Part shown: piece by piece, positions 9,318 to 18,202 of the stretch
Layout of the letters: each line of letters opens with the position of its first letter
Position numbering within the stretch: the first letter of the stretch is position 1
Assembly (NCBI GenBank): GCA_002345705.1
Contig: DDWO01000014.1
Coordinates: 1-64,000 of the forward strand
DNA length: 64,000 bases
Direction: 5' to 3'
Source: Acholeplasmataceae bacterium UBA2284
GTDB lineage: Bacteria; Bacillota_I; Bacilli_A; Acholeplasmatales; Acholeplasmataceae
The notes under the pieces: generated by a model
What the model was told of the DNA's origin: nothing
The model's database searches: none
Seen by the model: only the letters and a program-made list of their open reading frames with translations
Position numbers and translations under genes: made by a program

Positions 9318-9959
9318 ATGTTTGCTAAAGCATATGACCTTTTAATGGCTGATGTCGATTACGAGCAAATTTATGAGTGGTTAAAACCACACTTTAAAAA
9401 TACAGATTTAATCATTGATGCTGGATGTGGCTCCGGATATCTATTATTAGAGCTATTAAATCATGGTCATCAAGCAATAGGTATTGATATCGATTCATCG
9501 ATGCTATCGATTGCATTAGATAAGCTTAGAGAAAATCATGTAGAGACGAATCTTTATGAGCACGATTTAAGAAATCCAATGAATGCACAAGCAGATGTGA
9601 TTATCGCGATGTTTGATGTAGCAAACTATTTCAAGGGTATTAAAAAAGTATTTAAAAACATTCATCAAGCTTTATATGATGGTGGAAGATTTATCTTCGA
9701 TATCTATAAAAAGGAAGTTTTAGTAGATTATCAAAACTATTCTGAAATTGAGGATGAACCTATATCCTATGCCTGGAGAATAGAAACAAATGGTCATCTA
9801 ATGACACACTATGTTGAATTTGAAGATGAGATGGATATTGTTAAACAATATGTATATGATTTAGACTATTATTTAGATATATTAAAGAGTCTTGGATTTA
9901 CCTATGAAGTTAGTGATGGAATTGATTCAAGAAAGCACTACATTGTAGCAAAAAAATAA
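9318..9959 (+). CDS. SAM-dependent methyltransferase YqeM-like
   Basis: 213-residue class I methyltransferase with motif I LIIDAGCGSGYLLLEL and acidic motif II GIDIDSSM. Its substrate is unknown. The position after rsfS matches yqeM in Bacillus. ATG 9318 follows the rsfS stop directly. A strong terminator ends the yqeG-yqeM transcript just downstream. Confidence 0.85.
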   Translation: MFAKAYDLLMADVDYEQIYEWLKPHFKNTDLIIDAGCGSGYLLLELLNHGHQAIGIDIDSSMLSIALDKLRENHVETNLYEHDLRNPMNAQADVIIAMFDVANYFKGIKKVFKNIHQALYDGGRFIFDIYKKEVLVDYQNYSEIEDEPISYAWRIETNGHLMTHYVEFEDEMDIVKQYVYDLDYYLDILKSLGFTYEVSDGIDSRKHYIVAKK

Positions 9960-9965
9960 AAAGAT

Positions 9966-9992
9966 AAAAATGCTCACGGAGCATTTTTTTTA
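9966..9992 (+). terminator. Terminator after yqeM
   Basis: Ten-base stem AAAAATGCTC/GAGCATTTTT with a 3-base loop, continuing into a T run. Confidence 0.85.
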
Positions 9993-10036
9993 TAGTAATA
10001 TGAATTTCTCTCTCTATTATAGGTTGGAGGGATATA

Positions 10037-10543
10037 ATGAAACAAAAAATAATGACTATTGTTATCATAATGGTTTTACTATGGATAGTTTTATTTCCTA
10101 GAGGTGAAAAGGTAGAAACAGTGGATTTAGAAGCGAAACCACTTTCTATTATTTCAGTTGAAATCATCGGTGCTGTTGAGTTTCCGGGCATTTATCACTT
10201 TTTTGAAGAAGTTACAGTAGGTGATGCACTAGCCTATGCTGGAAACACTTTAATTGATGCTGATATGTCACTCATTATGACAAGTGAGTTAATAACTAGA
10301 AATAGACAAATTTTTATACCTAGCATGAATCAAGAAATAGAAGCACCCAAAATTCTTGTCAATGTGAATAAAGCATCCTTTAAAGAACTCATTACGATAC
10401 CGGGCATGACTGAAACTAGAGCAGCTTCCTTAATCATCTATAGGGAAGCTCATGGCGATTTTAAGCATATCGATGAGTTAATCAATGTAAAATATATAGG
10501 AATAGCAACACTTGAAAAGATTAGACCATATATTAAGCTTTGA
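10037..10543 (+). CDS. comEA: Competence protein ComEA, DNA receptor
   Basis: 168 residues: an N-terminal membrane anchor (about 5-22), an SLBB-like stretch (SVEIIGAVEFPGIYHF) and a C-terminal helix-hairpin-helix DNA-binding domain (VNVNKASFKELITIPGMTE, then IIYREAHGDFKHIDEL). ComEA binds double-stranded DNA at the cell surface and hands it to ComEC. GGAGGG precedes the ATG. The Bacillus gene comEB between comEA and comEC is absent. Confidence 0.92.
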   Translation: MKQKIMTIVIIMVLLWIVLFPRGEKVETVDLEAKPLSIISVEIIGAVEFPGIYHFFEEVTVGDALAYAGNTLIDADMSLIMTSELITRNRQIFIPSMNQEIEAPKILVNVNKASFKELITIPGMTETRAASLIIYREAHGDFKHIDELINVKYIGIATLEKIRPYIKL

Positions 10544-12593
10544 TCGTTACTATATTGATGGGTATGGTATATTTTTATTTATTATAGGTTTATTTCATCA
10601 CTGGGTTCTTATCCTATGTCTTTTATATTTTTTTGTTGTACGAAAGAAAATCAAGCTTTTTTTCGTACTCTTTTTCATTTCACTCCTCTCTGTTCTATTT
10701 TTTTACTCAAGTAATCTAATTACTCCAAGTTTAATTCAAGGTGAAGTAAAAGTAGTTGGTATCAATCAAGGTGAGTATTCGGATACCATAACAATTAAAT
10801 ATAAACAAATGAAGTTCAACATGAAAAGTCAAATTGGAAGGTATAGCTACGGAGACATCATATATATTCATGCAGATGTAAAGAGTTACCGAAATCAAAC
10901 GATTCCCTTCGGTTTTAATCAAAAAGAGTATTATCTTTCAAAAGGTGTAAAAGGCTATCTTGATGTTAAAGAGGCTACATTGATTCAATCAAGCTTTTCA
11001 ATATATCAAATTCGCGATAAGTTATTTGACGATATCAATTATTTGAATTCGAGTGTTTATATCAAATCCTTTATCTTTGGTGAAAAATCATTTTCTAATG
11101 ATCAAAGCGAAATGTTTAAGGATTTAGGGATTATGTATTTACTCACCGTTTCAGGCATGCATGTTTATATGCTGTTTATACTAGTAGATAAAGTATTATT
11201 TTATTTAAGTGCAAGCCAAAAATCTAGGCATATTATCAAAATCATTATGTATATAATTTTGTTATACTTGAATCTATTTTCTATTGGAGTTTTAAGATTA
11301 TTCATAATGTACATCCTTCAAATCCCAAATCAGAAGTATCAACTTAATTTATCAAAGCTAGATTTATCCCTTTTCACATTTTTAATCATGCTGATAACTA
11401 ACATTCACTTCATTTATCATCAAGGATTTTTAGTGACCTATCTTATTATGAATTTTTTGTATCTGATGGAGTTTAGATATAAAACATATGATGGTTACTT
11501 AAAGAAGCTAGTAATTACCAGTATTATCTTTTTAGTTGTTTTACCATTTAATAAAACTGTTTCGTTATTAATGATTTTATGTTTACCATTTTTAATAGGG
11601 TTTGTTACTGGTCCACTCTTTTTAGGCTCAATAGCAACCATCCTAATACCTGAGCTAGATTATCTAATGACTATTTTTATCAAGATCTTTGAAAACACAG
11701 TATCATTTTTAAGTCATAAAAACATCTCTATTCATTTACCAGCATTATCAATAGGCCAACTGTTTATCTATTTCATGATTATTATTTTAATTTTTAGATC
11801 CAATAAGGTGATTGAATTAACATCTAGAACACTCATTCTATCTCTATTTTTTATAGCAATCATCCTTTATCGAGCAACAAACAATGAAATCATCTTCTTA
11901 GATGTTGGACAAGGAGATTCAACGATTATTAAGTCAAGTGGTTGTGTGATTGTAATTGATGCATTTCAACATGTGAATACATATCTTAAAAATCAAGGGA
12001 TTTATGAAATTGATTACTTGATTTTAACGCATAGTGATTCAGACCATACAAGGGATGCTTCAGCAATCATAAACACCATGAAAGTCAATCAAATTGTGCT
12101 TTCAGCATATGATCAAAAATATGAGCACTACATAGGAGAAAAACTCTTTGTAAAATCAGGTGATGAAATCAAATGCAACCACATCACTCTGCATATTTTA
12201 GGACCGATTCGTTCATACCCATCATCCAATGACAATTCTATTGTTATACAAACGAAAATAGATAATCTGACATTCTTGTTTACTGGCGATATAGAACGTG
12301 ACGCAGAGCATGATTTAGCAAATAGGTACCAAAATCACTTAAAAAGTGATGTCTTAAAGATAGCCCATCATGGGTCATCTACCTCAACATCAATTGAATT
12401 TCTAGATTATGTGAGTCCTAGCATTTCCATCATTTCCTTAGGATATGAGAATAAATTCAAATTTCCTGATCAAAAAGTCCTTGAACGGCTTTATAAATAT
12501 CAAAGTATCATCTATAGAACAGATATCCAAGGCAGTATCATTTATTCAATATCCAAAAAGAAAGAAAAATGGGGTTTGGTTCTACCATTTTAA
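10512..12593 (+). CDS. comEC: Competence channel ComEC/Rec2
   Basis: 693 residues with the usual three parts: an N-terminal OB-like region after two membrane segments, a central Competence domain with many membrane helices (about 200-455, containing MYLLTVSGMHVYM), and a C-terminal metallo-beta-lactamase domain (IIFLDVGQGDSTII, LILTHSDSDHT, LKIAHHGSS). It forms the DNA uptake channel. The most upstream usable start is TTG 10512, 32 bases inside comEA, with AGGA upstream; no in-frame ATG lies close by. Confidence 0.93.
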   Translation: MKRLDHILSFDRYYIDGYGIFLFIIGLFHHWVLILCLLYFFVVRKKIKLFFVLFFISLLSVLFFYSSNLITPSLIQGEVKVVGINQGEYSDTITIKYKQMKFNMKSQIGRYSYGDIIYIHADVKSYRNQTIPFGFNQKEYYLSKGVKGYLDVKEATLIQSSFSIYQIRDKLFDDINYLNSSVYIKSFIFGEKSFSNDQSEMFKDLGIMYLLTVSGMHVYMLFILVDKVLFYLSASQKSRHIIKIIMYIILLYLNLFSIGVLRLFIMYILQIPNQKYQLNLSKLDLSLFTFLIMLITNIHFIYHQGFLVTYLIMNFLYLMEFRYKTYDGYLKKLVITSIIFLVVLPFNKTVSLLMILCLPFLIGFVTGPLFLGSIATILIPELDYLMTIFIKIFENTVSFLSHKNISIHLPALSIGQLFIYFMIIILIFRSNKVIELTSRTLILSLFFIAIILYRATNNEIIFLDVGQGDSTIIKSSGCVIVIDAFQHVNTYLKNQGIYEIDYLILTHSDSDHTRDASAIINTMKVNQIVLSAYDQKYEHYIGEKLFVKSGDEIKCNHITLHILGPIRSYPSSNDNSIVIQTKIDNLTFLFTGDIERDAEHDLANRYQNHLKSDVLKIAHHGSSTSTSIEFLDYVSPSISIISLGYENKFKFPDQKVLERLYKYQSIIYRTDIQGSIIYSISKKKEKWGLVLPF

Positions 12594-12638
12594 AGTGATT
12601 TTTAGTATAATAAAACTAACAAGTCAGGGGGCATGCAC

Positions 12639-13586
12639 ATGGCAGAGTCCATTTATTTATTTCACAGTACAAATGATTTTTTACTAAACCATAAAATTGA
12701 AGAAAAAATCAAGGAATTCAATGTTGATCCTTTTAACATCATTAAATATGATTTACTTGAAAATTCAAGTGATGATATATTAGAGGATCTACAGACGGTT
12801 TCCTTTTTTGCAGAAAAAAAGGTAATCGTAATTAGAAATATTGATGAACTTGAGAAAGAAGATGAATTTGTAATCAAGAATTGGGTTACCTATTTTGAAA
12901 AACCAAATCCTGACGTTATTTTAATCATCGCAATGCAAGAACTACTTCCTGAAACATCTTTATTAGGTGGAGCACTCTTTAAATATGCATTTATTGAAAA
13001 GGTTAAGGATATGGAAAAGAAGGATTATCCTGACTTTATCAAAAACATGTTTAAAAAATATCAATATCAAATCACTGATGATGCAGTAGAAGCATTATTA
13101 GAAAGAACAAATCTAGATTTCAACCTAATCAATCAAGAGGCTGAAAAGCTGATGCTATTTGCATATGATACAAAGGAAATCAATGAAAAAGCAGTCATTC
13201 TTTTAGTTAGTAGAAATTTAGAAGAAAACATCTTTGAATTAACGAATGCACTACTTTCTAAAAATCAAACCAAGACCATTGAAATCTTTTATGATTTAGT
13301 TGCTAGAAATGAAGATCCTTTAAGAATTCTAACGAATATCGTTGGGAAGGTTAGAGAATTAATGCATACCAAGCTTTTATTAGATAAAGGGTATCGCCAG
13401 GATCAAATTGCTGAGCACTTCCATATTAAGAGCGGTAGAGCCTATTACTTAGTAAAGAATGCACAGGGTGTGAATTTCGCACAGCTTGAAAACCATATAA
13501 AAAAGCTTTCCAAGCTTGATTACGAAATCAAGAGTGGAAAGATTGATAAAAAACTAGGTCTTGAACTCTATTTGTTAGGAGCTTAA
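12639..13586 (+). CDS. holA: DNA polymerase III delta subunit
   Basis: Clamp-loader delta subunit. Full-length match in character to YqeN: N-terminal AAA-like fold (ESIYLFHSTNDFLLNHKIEE), IVIRNIDELEK, and a C-terminal helical collar domain. An ATG at 12633 is in frame, but the AGGGGG ribosome site at 12626-12631 leaves only one base to it; ATG 12639 has proper spacing and is preferred, giving 315 residues. A TATAAT at 12606 suggests its own promoter. The comEC-holA-rpsT order is conserved in Bacillus. Confidence 0.92.
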   Translation: MAESIYLFHSTNDFLLNHKIEEKIKEFNVDPFNIIKYDLLENSSDDILEDLQTVSFFAEKKVIVIRNIDELEKEDEFVIKNWVTYFEKPNPDVILIIAMQELLPETSLLGGALFKYAFIEKVKDMEKKDYPDFIKNMFKKYQYQITDDAVEALLERTNLDFNLINQEAEKLMLFAYDTKEINEKAVILLVSRNLEENIFELTNALLSKNQTKTIEIFYDLVARNEDPLRILTNIVGKVRELMHTKLLLDKGYRQDQIAEHFHIKSGRAYYLVKNAQGVNFAQLENHIKKLSKLDYEIKSGKIDKKLGLELYLLGA

Positions 13587-13589
13587 TTT

Positions 13590-14246
13590 ATGTTAACCCA
13601 TCAAAGAATATTACTCTTCGATTATGAAACCACCGGTTTATCAGGTGCATTAGATCAAATCATTGAAATCGGTGCGATTGTGTTAGAAAGAGTAAATGGA
13701 CAATATAAGGTTATAGATGAATTATCAACCTTAGTCTTAGCGGATCGTCCATTACCACCTAAAATCACTGAAATTACAAAAATAACAGATGAAATGTTAC
13801 TGAGAGATGGAATCACCCAAGAGGAAGCATTTCACCGTTTTTTTAAGATGTACCAGGATGAGCATACATTACTTGTCGCATATAATATTCAATTTGATTT
13901 AGCATTCTTAAATCACGCATTCAAGAAATATTGGAATCCTTTATTTCAAATCAAAAATGATATCTTAGACGTCATGGCAATTTATAAGGATCGTTATCCA
14001 TTTCCTCATAAGCTAGATAACGCTGTTTCAACATATCAAATCGAATTACCAAATACACACCGTGCCTTAGATGATATCAAAGCAACGCTCGAAGTTTTAA
14101 AGAAAATGAGTATTGAAAAGGATAATATCGAAAAATATGTCAATGTGATTGGCTATAACTCTAAATATGGTGTTTCAGGTATTAGACTTCCCCATGTGAA
14201 ATATATCGCTCAAAAGGGTGGATTTAGAGAAATCGAAAATAGCTAA
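13590..14246 (+). CDS. DnaQ-like 3'-5' exonuclease (DEDDh)
   Basis: 218 residues with the exonuclease motifs Exo I D-Y-E (LLFDYETTGL), Exo II around YNIQFDLAFLNHAF, and Exo III HRALDDIKATLEVL. It resembles the PolC or epsilon proofreading domain. It lies 3 bases after holA with its ribosome site TTAGGAG inside that gene. A proofreading or repair role alongside the clamp loader is likely but not shown. It ends in a two-way terminator shared with rpsT. Confidence 0.85.
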   Translation: MLTHQRILLFDYETTGLSGALDQIIEIGAIVLERVNGQYKVIDELSTLVLADRPLPPKITEITKITDEMLLRDGITQEEAFHRFFKMYQDEHTLLVAYNIQFDLAFLNHAFKKYWNPLFQIKNDILDVMAIYKDRYPFPHKLDNAVSTYQIELPNTHRALDDIKATLEVLKKMSIEKDNIEKYVNVIGYNSKYGVSGIRLPHVKYIAQKGGFREIENS

Positions 14247-14278
14247 AAAAAAAGACACACCGTGTCCTTATTTTTTTT
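14247..14278. terminator. Bidirectional terminator between the exonuclease gene and rpsT
   Basis: GACAC/GTGTC stem with a 3-base loop, flanked by an A run on the left and a T run on the right, so it can end both converging transcripts. Confidence 0.85.
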
Positions 14279-14537
14279 AGAGTGTGTTTACGAGATTCGC
14301 AAGTTGAGATTTATGTCTAGCTACGAAATTCTTATGAAAAATTCCCTTTGCAAGACCTTTATCTAATTTCTTATGTGCAAATGACAATGATTCTAAAGCT
14401 TTTTCTTTTTCTTTTGCTACAACTGCACGTTCAACAGCTTTAACAGCAGTTTTTACGGATGACTTAAAAGAAGCGTTGTGTAAACGACGTTTTTCATTGG
14501 TTTTGTTTCTCTTGATTTGTTGTTTGATATTAGCCAC
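14277..14537 (-). CDS. rpsT: 30S ribosomal protein S20
   Basis: 86 residues, basic and helical, beginning MANIKQQIKRNKTNEKRR and including HKNFVARHKSQLANL. It binds 16S rRNA. It is on the minus strand, opposite to holA, as in Bacillus. GGAGGTGAAATT precedes the start and a clear promoter lies upstream. Confidence 0.97.
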   Translation of the reverse strand: MANIKQQIKRNKTNEKRRLHNASFKSSVKTAVKAVERAVVAKEKEKALESLSFAHKKLDKGLAKGIFHKNFVARHKSQLANLVNTL

Positions 14538-14564
14538 AATTTCACCTCCTATATGCGCACAACC

Positions 14565-14593
14565 ATTGTATCAAAACGTTATTAAAAATGCAA
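14565..14593 (-). promoter_or_regulatory. rpsT promoter
   Basis: On the minus strand: -35 TTGCAT, 17-base spacer, -10 TACAAT, about 30 bases upstream of the ATG. Confidence 0.78.
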
Positions 14594-14596
14594 CAG

Positions 14597-14624
14597 TTAA
14601 CATAGATTTATGGTAAAATATAAT
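14597..14624 (+). promoter_or_regulatory. pgsA promoter
   Basis: -35 TTAACA (14597-14602), 16-base spacer, -10 TATAAT (14619-14624). It diverges from the rpsT promoter. Its position rules out the ATG at 14610 as the pgsA start. Confidence 0.6.
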
Positions 14625-14648
14625 TATATTATTGAAGGAAGTAAGCAA

Positions 14649-15221
14649 ATGACAACAGCAAACAAACTTACATTATTAAGAGTAGTTATGATTCCAATCA
14701 TGATTGTATTCATCTATATGAAGTCTATGGAAAGCCCACTTGGCTTTTTTAACGATATTTTATTGAATCAGCTCATTTTTGCAATCCTTTTCGTACTTGC
14801 TTCATTTACGGATTTACTAGATGGATATGTTGCTAGAAAATATAATCAAATCACTACCTTCGGTAAGTTTTTAGATCCAATAGCAGATAAGGTTTTGGTG
14901 ATGGTAGCATTTCTATTCCTAATGGTCGTTACACCAGATAGAGTTCCTCTTTGGGCAGTGATGATCGTGATTGTTAGAGAATTCGCTGTAACTGGAGTCA
15001 GACTTCTTGCAGTAGAAAAAGGAAAAGTGATTGCAGCTTCTCCCTATGGAAAGATTAAAACAGCATCAACCATGGTTGCCTTAATTATTATGCTATTTAA
15101 TGATTTTGGATTACCAGCCTTAATCGGCGATATTATATTTTGGATCGCAATCCTATTTACTTTAATTAGTGGCTTTGATTATCTAATTAAAAATAAAGAA
15201 GTCATATTAGAAAGCATTTAA
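14649..15221 (+). CDS. pgsA: Phosphatidylglycerophosphate synthase
   Basis: 190-residue integral membrane enzyme of the CDP-alcohol phosphatidyltransferase family. It makes phosphatidylglycerophosphate from CDP-diacylglycerol and glycerol-3-phosphate. The signature D-G-x2-A-R-x8-G-x3-D-x3-D is present as DGYVARKYNQ followed by GKFLDPIAD. ATG 14649 is chosen because AAGGAAGT lies 9 bases upstream and the earlier in-frame ATG at 14610 falls inside the promoter. pgsA-recA order is conserved in Bacillus, without cinA here. Confidence 0.94.
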   Translation: MTTANKLTLLRVVMIPIMIVFIYMKSMESPLGFFNDILLNQLIFAILFVLASFTDLLDGYVARKYNQITTFGKFLDPIADKVLVMVAFLFLMVVTPDRVPLWAVMIVIVREFAVTGVRLLAVEKGKVIAASPYGKIKTASTMVALIIMLFNDFGLPALIGDIIFWIAILFTLISGFDYLIKNKEVILESI

Positions 15222-15266
15222 AGTAAATCATATATAAACTGTCTACTATAAAATGGAGGTGCAGCA

Positions 15267-16268
15267 GTGGAAAAAGATAAAAGAGCACAGGCCCTAGAGG
15301 TCGCAATGAAACAAATTGAAAAGCAATATGGTAAAGGAGCAATTATGCGTTTAGGTGATGAAGCCGAACGTAACGTTGAAGCCGCGCCAACAGGATCACT
15401 AGGTCTTGATATTGCATTAGGTATTGGTGGTTATCCAAAAGGGAGAATCATCGAAATATATGGACCTGAATCCTCAGGTAAAACAACCCTAGCACTTCAT
15501 GCAATCGCTGAAGTTCAAAAAAAGGGTGGGTATGTTGCATTTATTGATGCAGAGCATGCGCTAGATCCTAAGTATGCTAGAGCGTTAGGTGTCGATGTAG
15601 ACAACTTGATTTTGTCACAGCCTGATACAGGTGAACAAGCATTAGAAATCACTGAGGCATTAATTCGCAGTGGTTCAGTGGACTGTATTGTTGTTGACTC
15701 AGTTGCCGCATTAGTGCCAGAGGCTGAAATCAATGGCGAAATGGGAGATTCTCATGTAGGCTTACAGGCTAGATTAATGAGTCAGGCAATGAGAAAGCTT
15801 TCTGGAGCAATTTCTAAGGCAAACGCAACCGTTATTTTCATTAACCAAATTCGTGAAAAGGTTGGTGTTATGTTTGGTAACCCAGAAACAACCTCTGGTG
15901 GACGCGCTTTAAAGTTCTACGCATCTGTTCGTTTAGAAATTAGACGTGGAGAACAAATTAAGAATGCTACAGATATTATTGGTAATAAGACAAACATTAA
16001 AGTTGTAAAGAATAAGGTAGCTCCACCATTTAAGAGTGTATCTGTAGATATTATTTACGGACAGGGTATTTCTCAGGTTGGTGAGGTTGTTGACCTAGGG
16101 TCAGATCTTGATATCATTCAAAAGAGTGGTGCTTGGTTTGCCTATAATGGTGAAAAGATTGGCCAGGGTAGAGAAAATGCGAAAGTATATTTAACAGAAC
16201 ATCCAGAAATATACAAAAAGATTTTCGAGCAGATTTTAGACCACTACAAAATATCGTATAAGAAGTAA
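15267..16268 (+). CDS. recA: Recombinase RecA
   Basis: 333 residues, full length. Walker A is GPESSGKTT, with VDSVAALVP and the KVVKNKVAPP DNA-binding region. It promotes strand exchange and repair. The start is GTG 15267 with GGAGGT 7 bases upstream. A terminator follows directly. The C terminus is short and lacks the long acidic tail of proteobacterial RecA. Confidence 0.98.
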   Translation: MEKDKRAQALEVAMKQIEKQYGKGAIMRLGDEAERNVEAAPTGSLGLDIALGIGGYPKGRIIEIYGPESSGKTTLALHAIAEVQKKGGYVAFIDAEHALDPKYARALGVDVDNLILSQPDTGEQALEITEALIRSGSVDCIVVDSVAALVPEAEINGEMGDSHVGLQARLMSQAMRKLSGAISKANATVIFINQIREKVGVMFGNPETTSGGRALKFYASVRLEIRRGEQIKNATDIIGNKTNIKVVKNKVAPPFKSVSVDIIYGQGISQVGEVVDLGSDLDIIQKSGAWFAYNGEKIGQGRENAKVYLTEHPEIYKKIFEQILDHYKISYKK

Positions 16269-16274
16269 TCAATT

Positions 16275-16299
16275 GGTTGACTTAGGTCAACCTTTTTTT
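16275..16299 (+). terminator. recA terminator
   Basis: Perfect 7-base stem GGTTGAC/GTCAACC with TTAG loop and seven T's. Confidence 0.9.
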
Positions 16300-16391
16300 A
16301 TCAGTAACAGTTTGTCGAGCAAAAATCATAATAAATATAATTAAATTTTATATAATTATAGATAGATTATATACTTCAAGGGGGTATAAAT

Positions 16392-17039
16392 ATGAGTAAC
16401 ACATACTATAAGAGTTTCATAGAAACACTCGAAAAAGAGGATAAGAATCAAGCAGTTCGCTTTGCATATGAAATCCTAGAAAGTAACAAGCTTTCAATTG
16501 AATCTCTTTACCTAGATTTACTAGCACCTTCACTTTACAATTTTTCATGTAAAGCGGAGGATGAAGAGATTTGTATATGGAAGGAGCATTTAAGAACTTC
16601 TATTATAAGAACGATTTTAGAGATGAGTTATCTATTTATTTTGAAGAGGTTAGAAACTGTTCAAAAAAATCATAAAAAAATAGTTTTTTTAACTCCTGCA
16701 TTTGAGTATCATGAGATTGGTGCAATTATGAATACGCACTTCTTTCTTTTAAATGGATTTGATGCATCCTACATTGGAGCAAATACACCAAAATCTGATA
16801 TCTTGCAAGCTATTCGTGCATATCAACCAGATTATGTCGCATTATCAGTAACCAATCCATATAACATTGTAATTACCAAGCAAACTACAGATGAAATCAA
16901 AAGATTCTTTCCAAATGTAGGCATCATCCTTGGTGGACAAGCATTTAAGGAAGCACACAACATTGAAAATCTACAATATGATTATATCCTTCAATCTCTT
17001 GAGGACATTCAGTCATTTGGAAAGAAGGTATCCAAATGA
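16392..17039 (+). CDS. Corrinoid (B12)-binding-like protein
   Basis: 215 residues. The N-terminal 90 residues are helical, like the B12-binding cap domain. The rest has a Rossmann-like B12-binding pattern: PAFEYHEIG (E105, H107, G110, standing for the usual D-x-H-x-x-G with Glu for Asp), a Ser/Thr-rich strand, and a GGQAF turn at 181-185. No methyltransferase or mutase domain is fused, so a sensor or carrier role is more likely. The stop overlaps the next start (ATGA), tying it to the ABC transporter. AAGGGGG precedes the ATG. Confidence 0.6.
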   Translation: MSNTYYKSFIETLEKEDKNQAVRFAYEILESNKLSIESLYLDLLAPSLYNFSCKAEDEEICIWKEHLRTSIIRTILEMSYLFILKRLETVQKNHKKIVFLTPAFEYHEIGAIMNTHFFLLNGFDASYIGANTPKSDILQAIRAYQPDYVALSVTNPYNIVITKQTTDEIKRFFPNVGIILGGQAFKEAHNIENLQYDYILQSLEDIQSFGKKVSK

Positions 17040-18202
17040 AATTGGCATTTCAGCTTGCCTGGAGATTTCTATCCTCAGCAAAGAGACAAACCCTAATCAT
17101 TGTGTTAGGTATATCTGTAGGGGTATCTGTACAGGTGTTTATAGGATCTCTTATCTCAGGACTACAAAACAGTTTAGTGGATTCAACGATTGGTTCATCC
17201 GCACATATTACTGTTATATCAAATGATGCAAATAACAAACTAATGGATAATTATAGCCTAACCATAGATGAATTAAAAAACTTCAGTGATGATATCACAG
17301 TCGTTTCCCCAGTTGTTGATCTCGGTGGAACATTAAAGAAGGATTTACTTGAAAAAGAAATATTGTTCCGCGGCTTTAACCTAACTGAAGCCAATCAAAT
17401 CTATAATTTTGATTTAAAGCTTACTGAAGGATCAAGATTGCCTGAATCTCCATATGAAATTATTTTAGGTGTTACCTTAGGGAATGAAGATCAACTCGAT
17501 TTAACAATTGGCGATACCATCGATATAACTATTCTTGGTGTTGATCACACATTAACAGTTGTTGGATTCTTTGACTTTAACGTAGCAATCATCAATAGAA
17601 CATGGGGTATTGGAACTCTAGATACTTTGCAAGATATTATTGGAAGTGATCGTGTAACTGCAATTGAACTTCAAATCAAAGAAGTCTTTGAAGCAGAGAC
17701 AATTGCTTTATCTCTAGATTCTATCTTAGAATCAGACGATTTAAAAACAAGTAATTGGATGGCTGAAAATCAAGAGTTATTATCAGGACTGCAAGGACAA
17801 TCTATATCATCCTTAATGATTCAAGTCTTCGTAATTATTTCAGTCGTTTTAGGAATTTCATCTACATTGGCAATCACAGTAATGCAAAAATCGAAGCAAA
17901 TTGGTATTTTAAAGGCAATGGGAATTTTAGATAAAGATGCATCTAAGGTCTTTTTGTTTGAAGGATTTATTTTAGGTATCTTTGGAGCTATCGGTGGTGT
18001 ATTACTTGGTCTGGGTCTATCCTATTCCTTTACAACCTTCGCTTTAGGACCTGATGGAGAACCTGTCGTTCCACTCTTTATCGATCCAGGATTTATCATA
18101 CTATCTGCAGCCATCGCTTTATTCGCATCTACGTTTGCTGCATTGATACCTGCAATTAAGAGTTCTAAATTAACAGTCATCGAGGTGATCCGCAATGCCT
18201 AA
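17036..18202 (+). CDS. ABC transporter permease, FtsX/MacB type
   Basis: 388 residues: a membrane helix at about 19-41, a large external MacB periplasmic-core-like domain to about 255, then three helices forming the FtsX domain at the C terminus (about 261-286, 303-330, 350-373). This topology is that of LolC/MacB-type mechanotransmission or lipoprotein/peptide export permeases. It starts within the B12-domain gene stop and overlaps the ATPase gene by 8 bases. Substrate unknown. Confidence 0.85.
   Translation: MKLAFQLAWRFLSSAKRQTLIIVLGISVGVSVQVFIGSLISGLQNSLVDSTIGSSAHITVISNDANNKLMDNYSLTIDELKNFSDDITVVSPVVDLGGTLKKDLLEKEILFRGFNLTEANQIYNFDLKLTEGSRLPESPYEIILGVTLGNEDQLDLTIGDTIDITILGVDHTLTVVGFFDFNVAIINRTWGIGTLDTLQDIIGSDRVTAIELQIKEVFEAETIALSLDSILESDDLKTSNWMAENQELLSGLQGQSISSLMIQVFVIISVVLGISSTLAITVMQKSKQIGILKAMGILDKDASKVFLFEGFILGIFGAIGGVLLGLGLSYSFTTFALGPDGEPVVPLFIDPGFIILSAAIALFASTFAALIPAIKSSKLTVIEVIRNA

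Noticed and set aside
14610..14648. Upstream ATG of pgsA at 14610
   Set aside because: It falls inside the promoter -10 region and lacks a ribosome site; 14649 has AAGGAAGT at good distance.
16269..16391. Cobalamin riboswitch before the B12-domain gene
   Set aside because: The gap is about 120 bases, mostly the recA terminator and AT-rich promoter-like DNA; no B12-box-like conserved element is seen.
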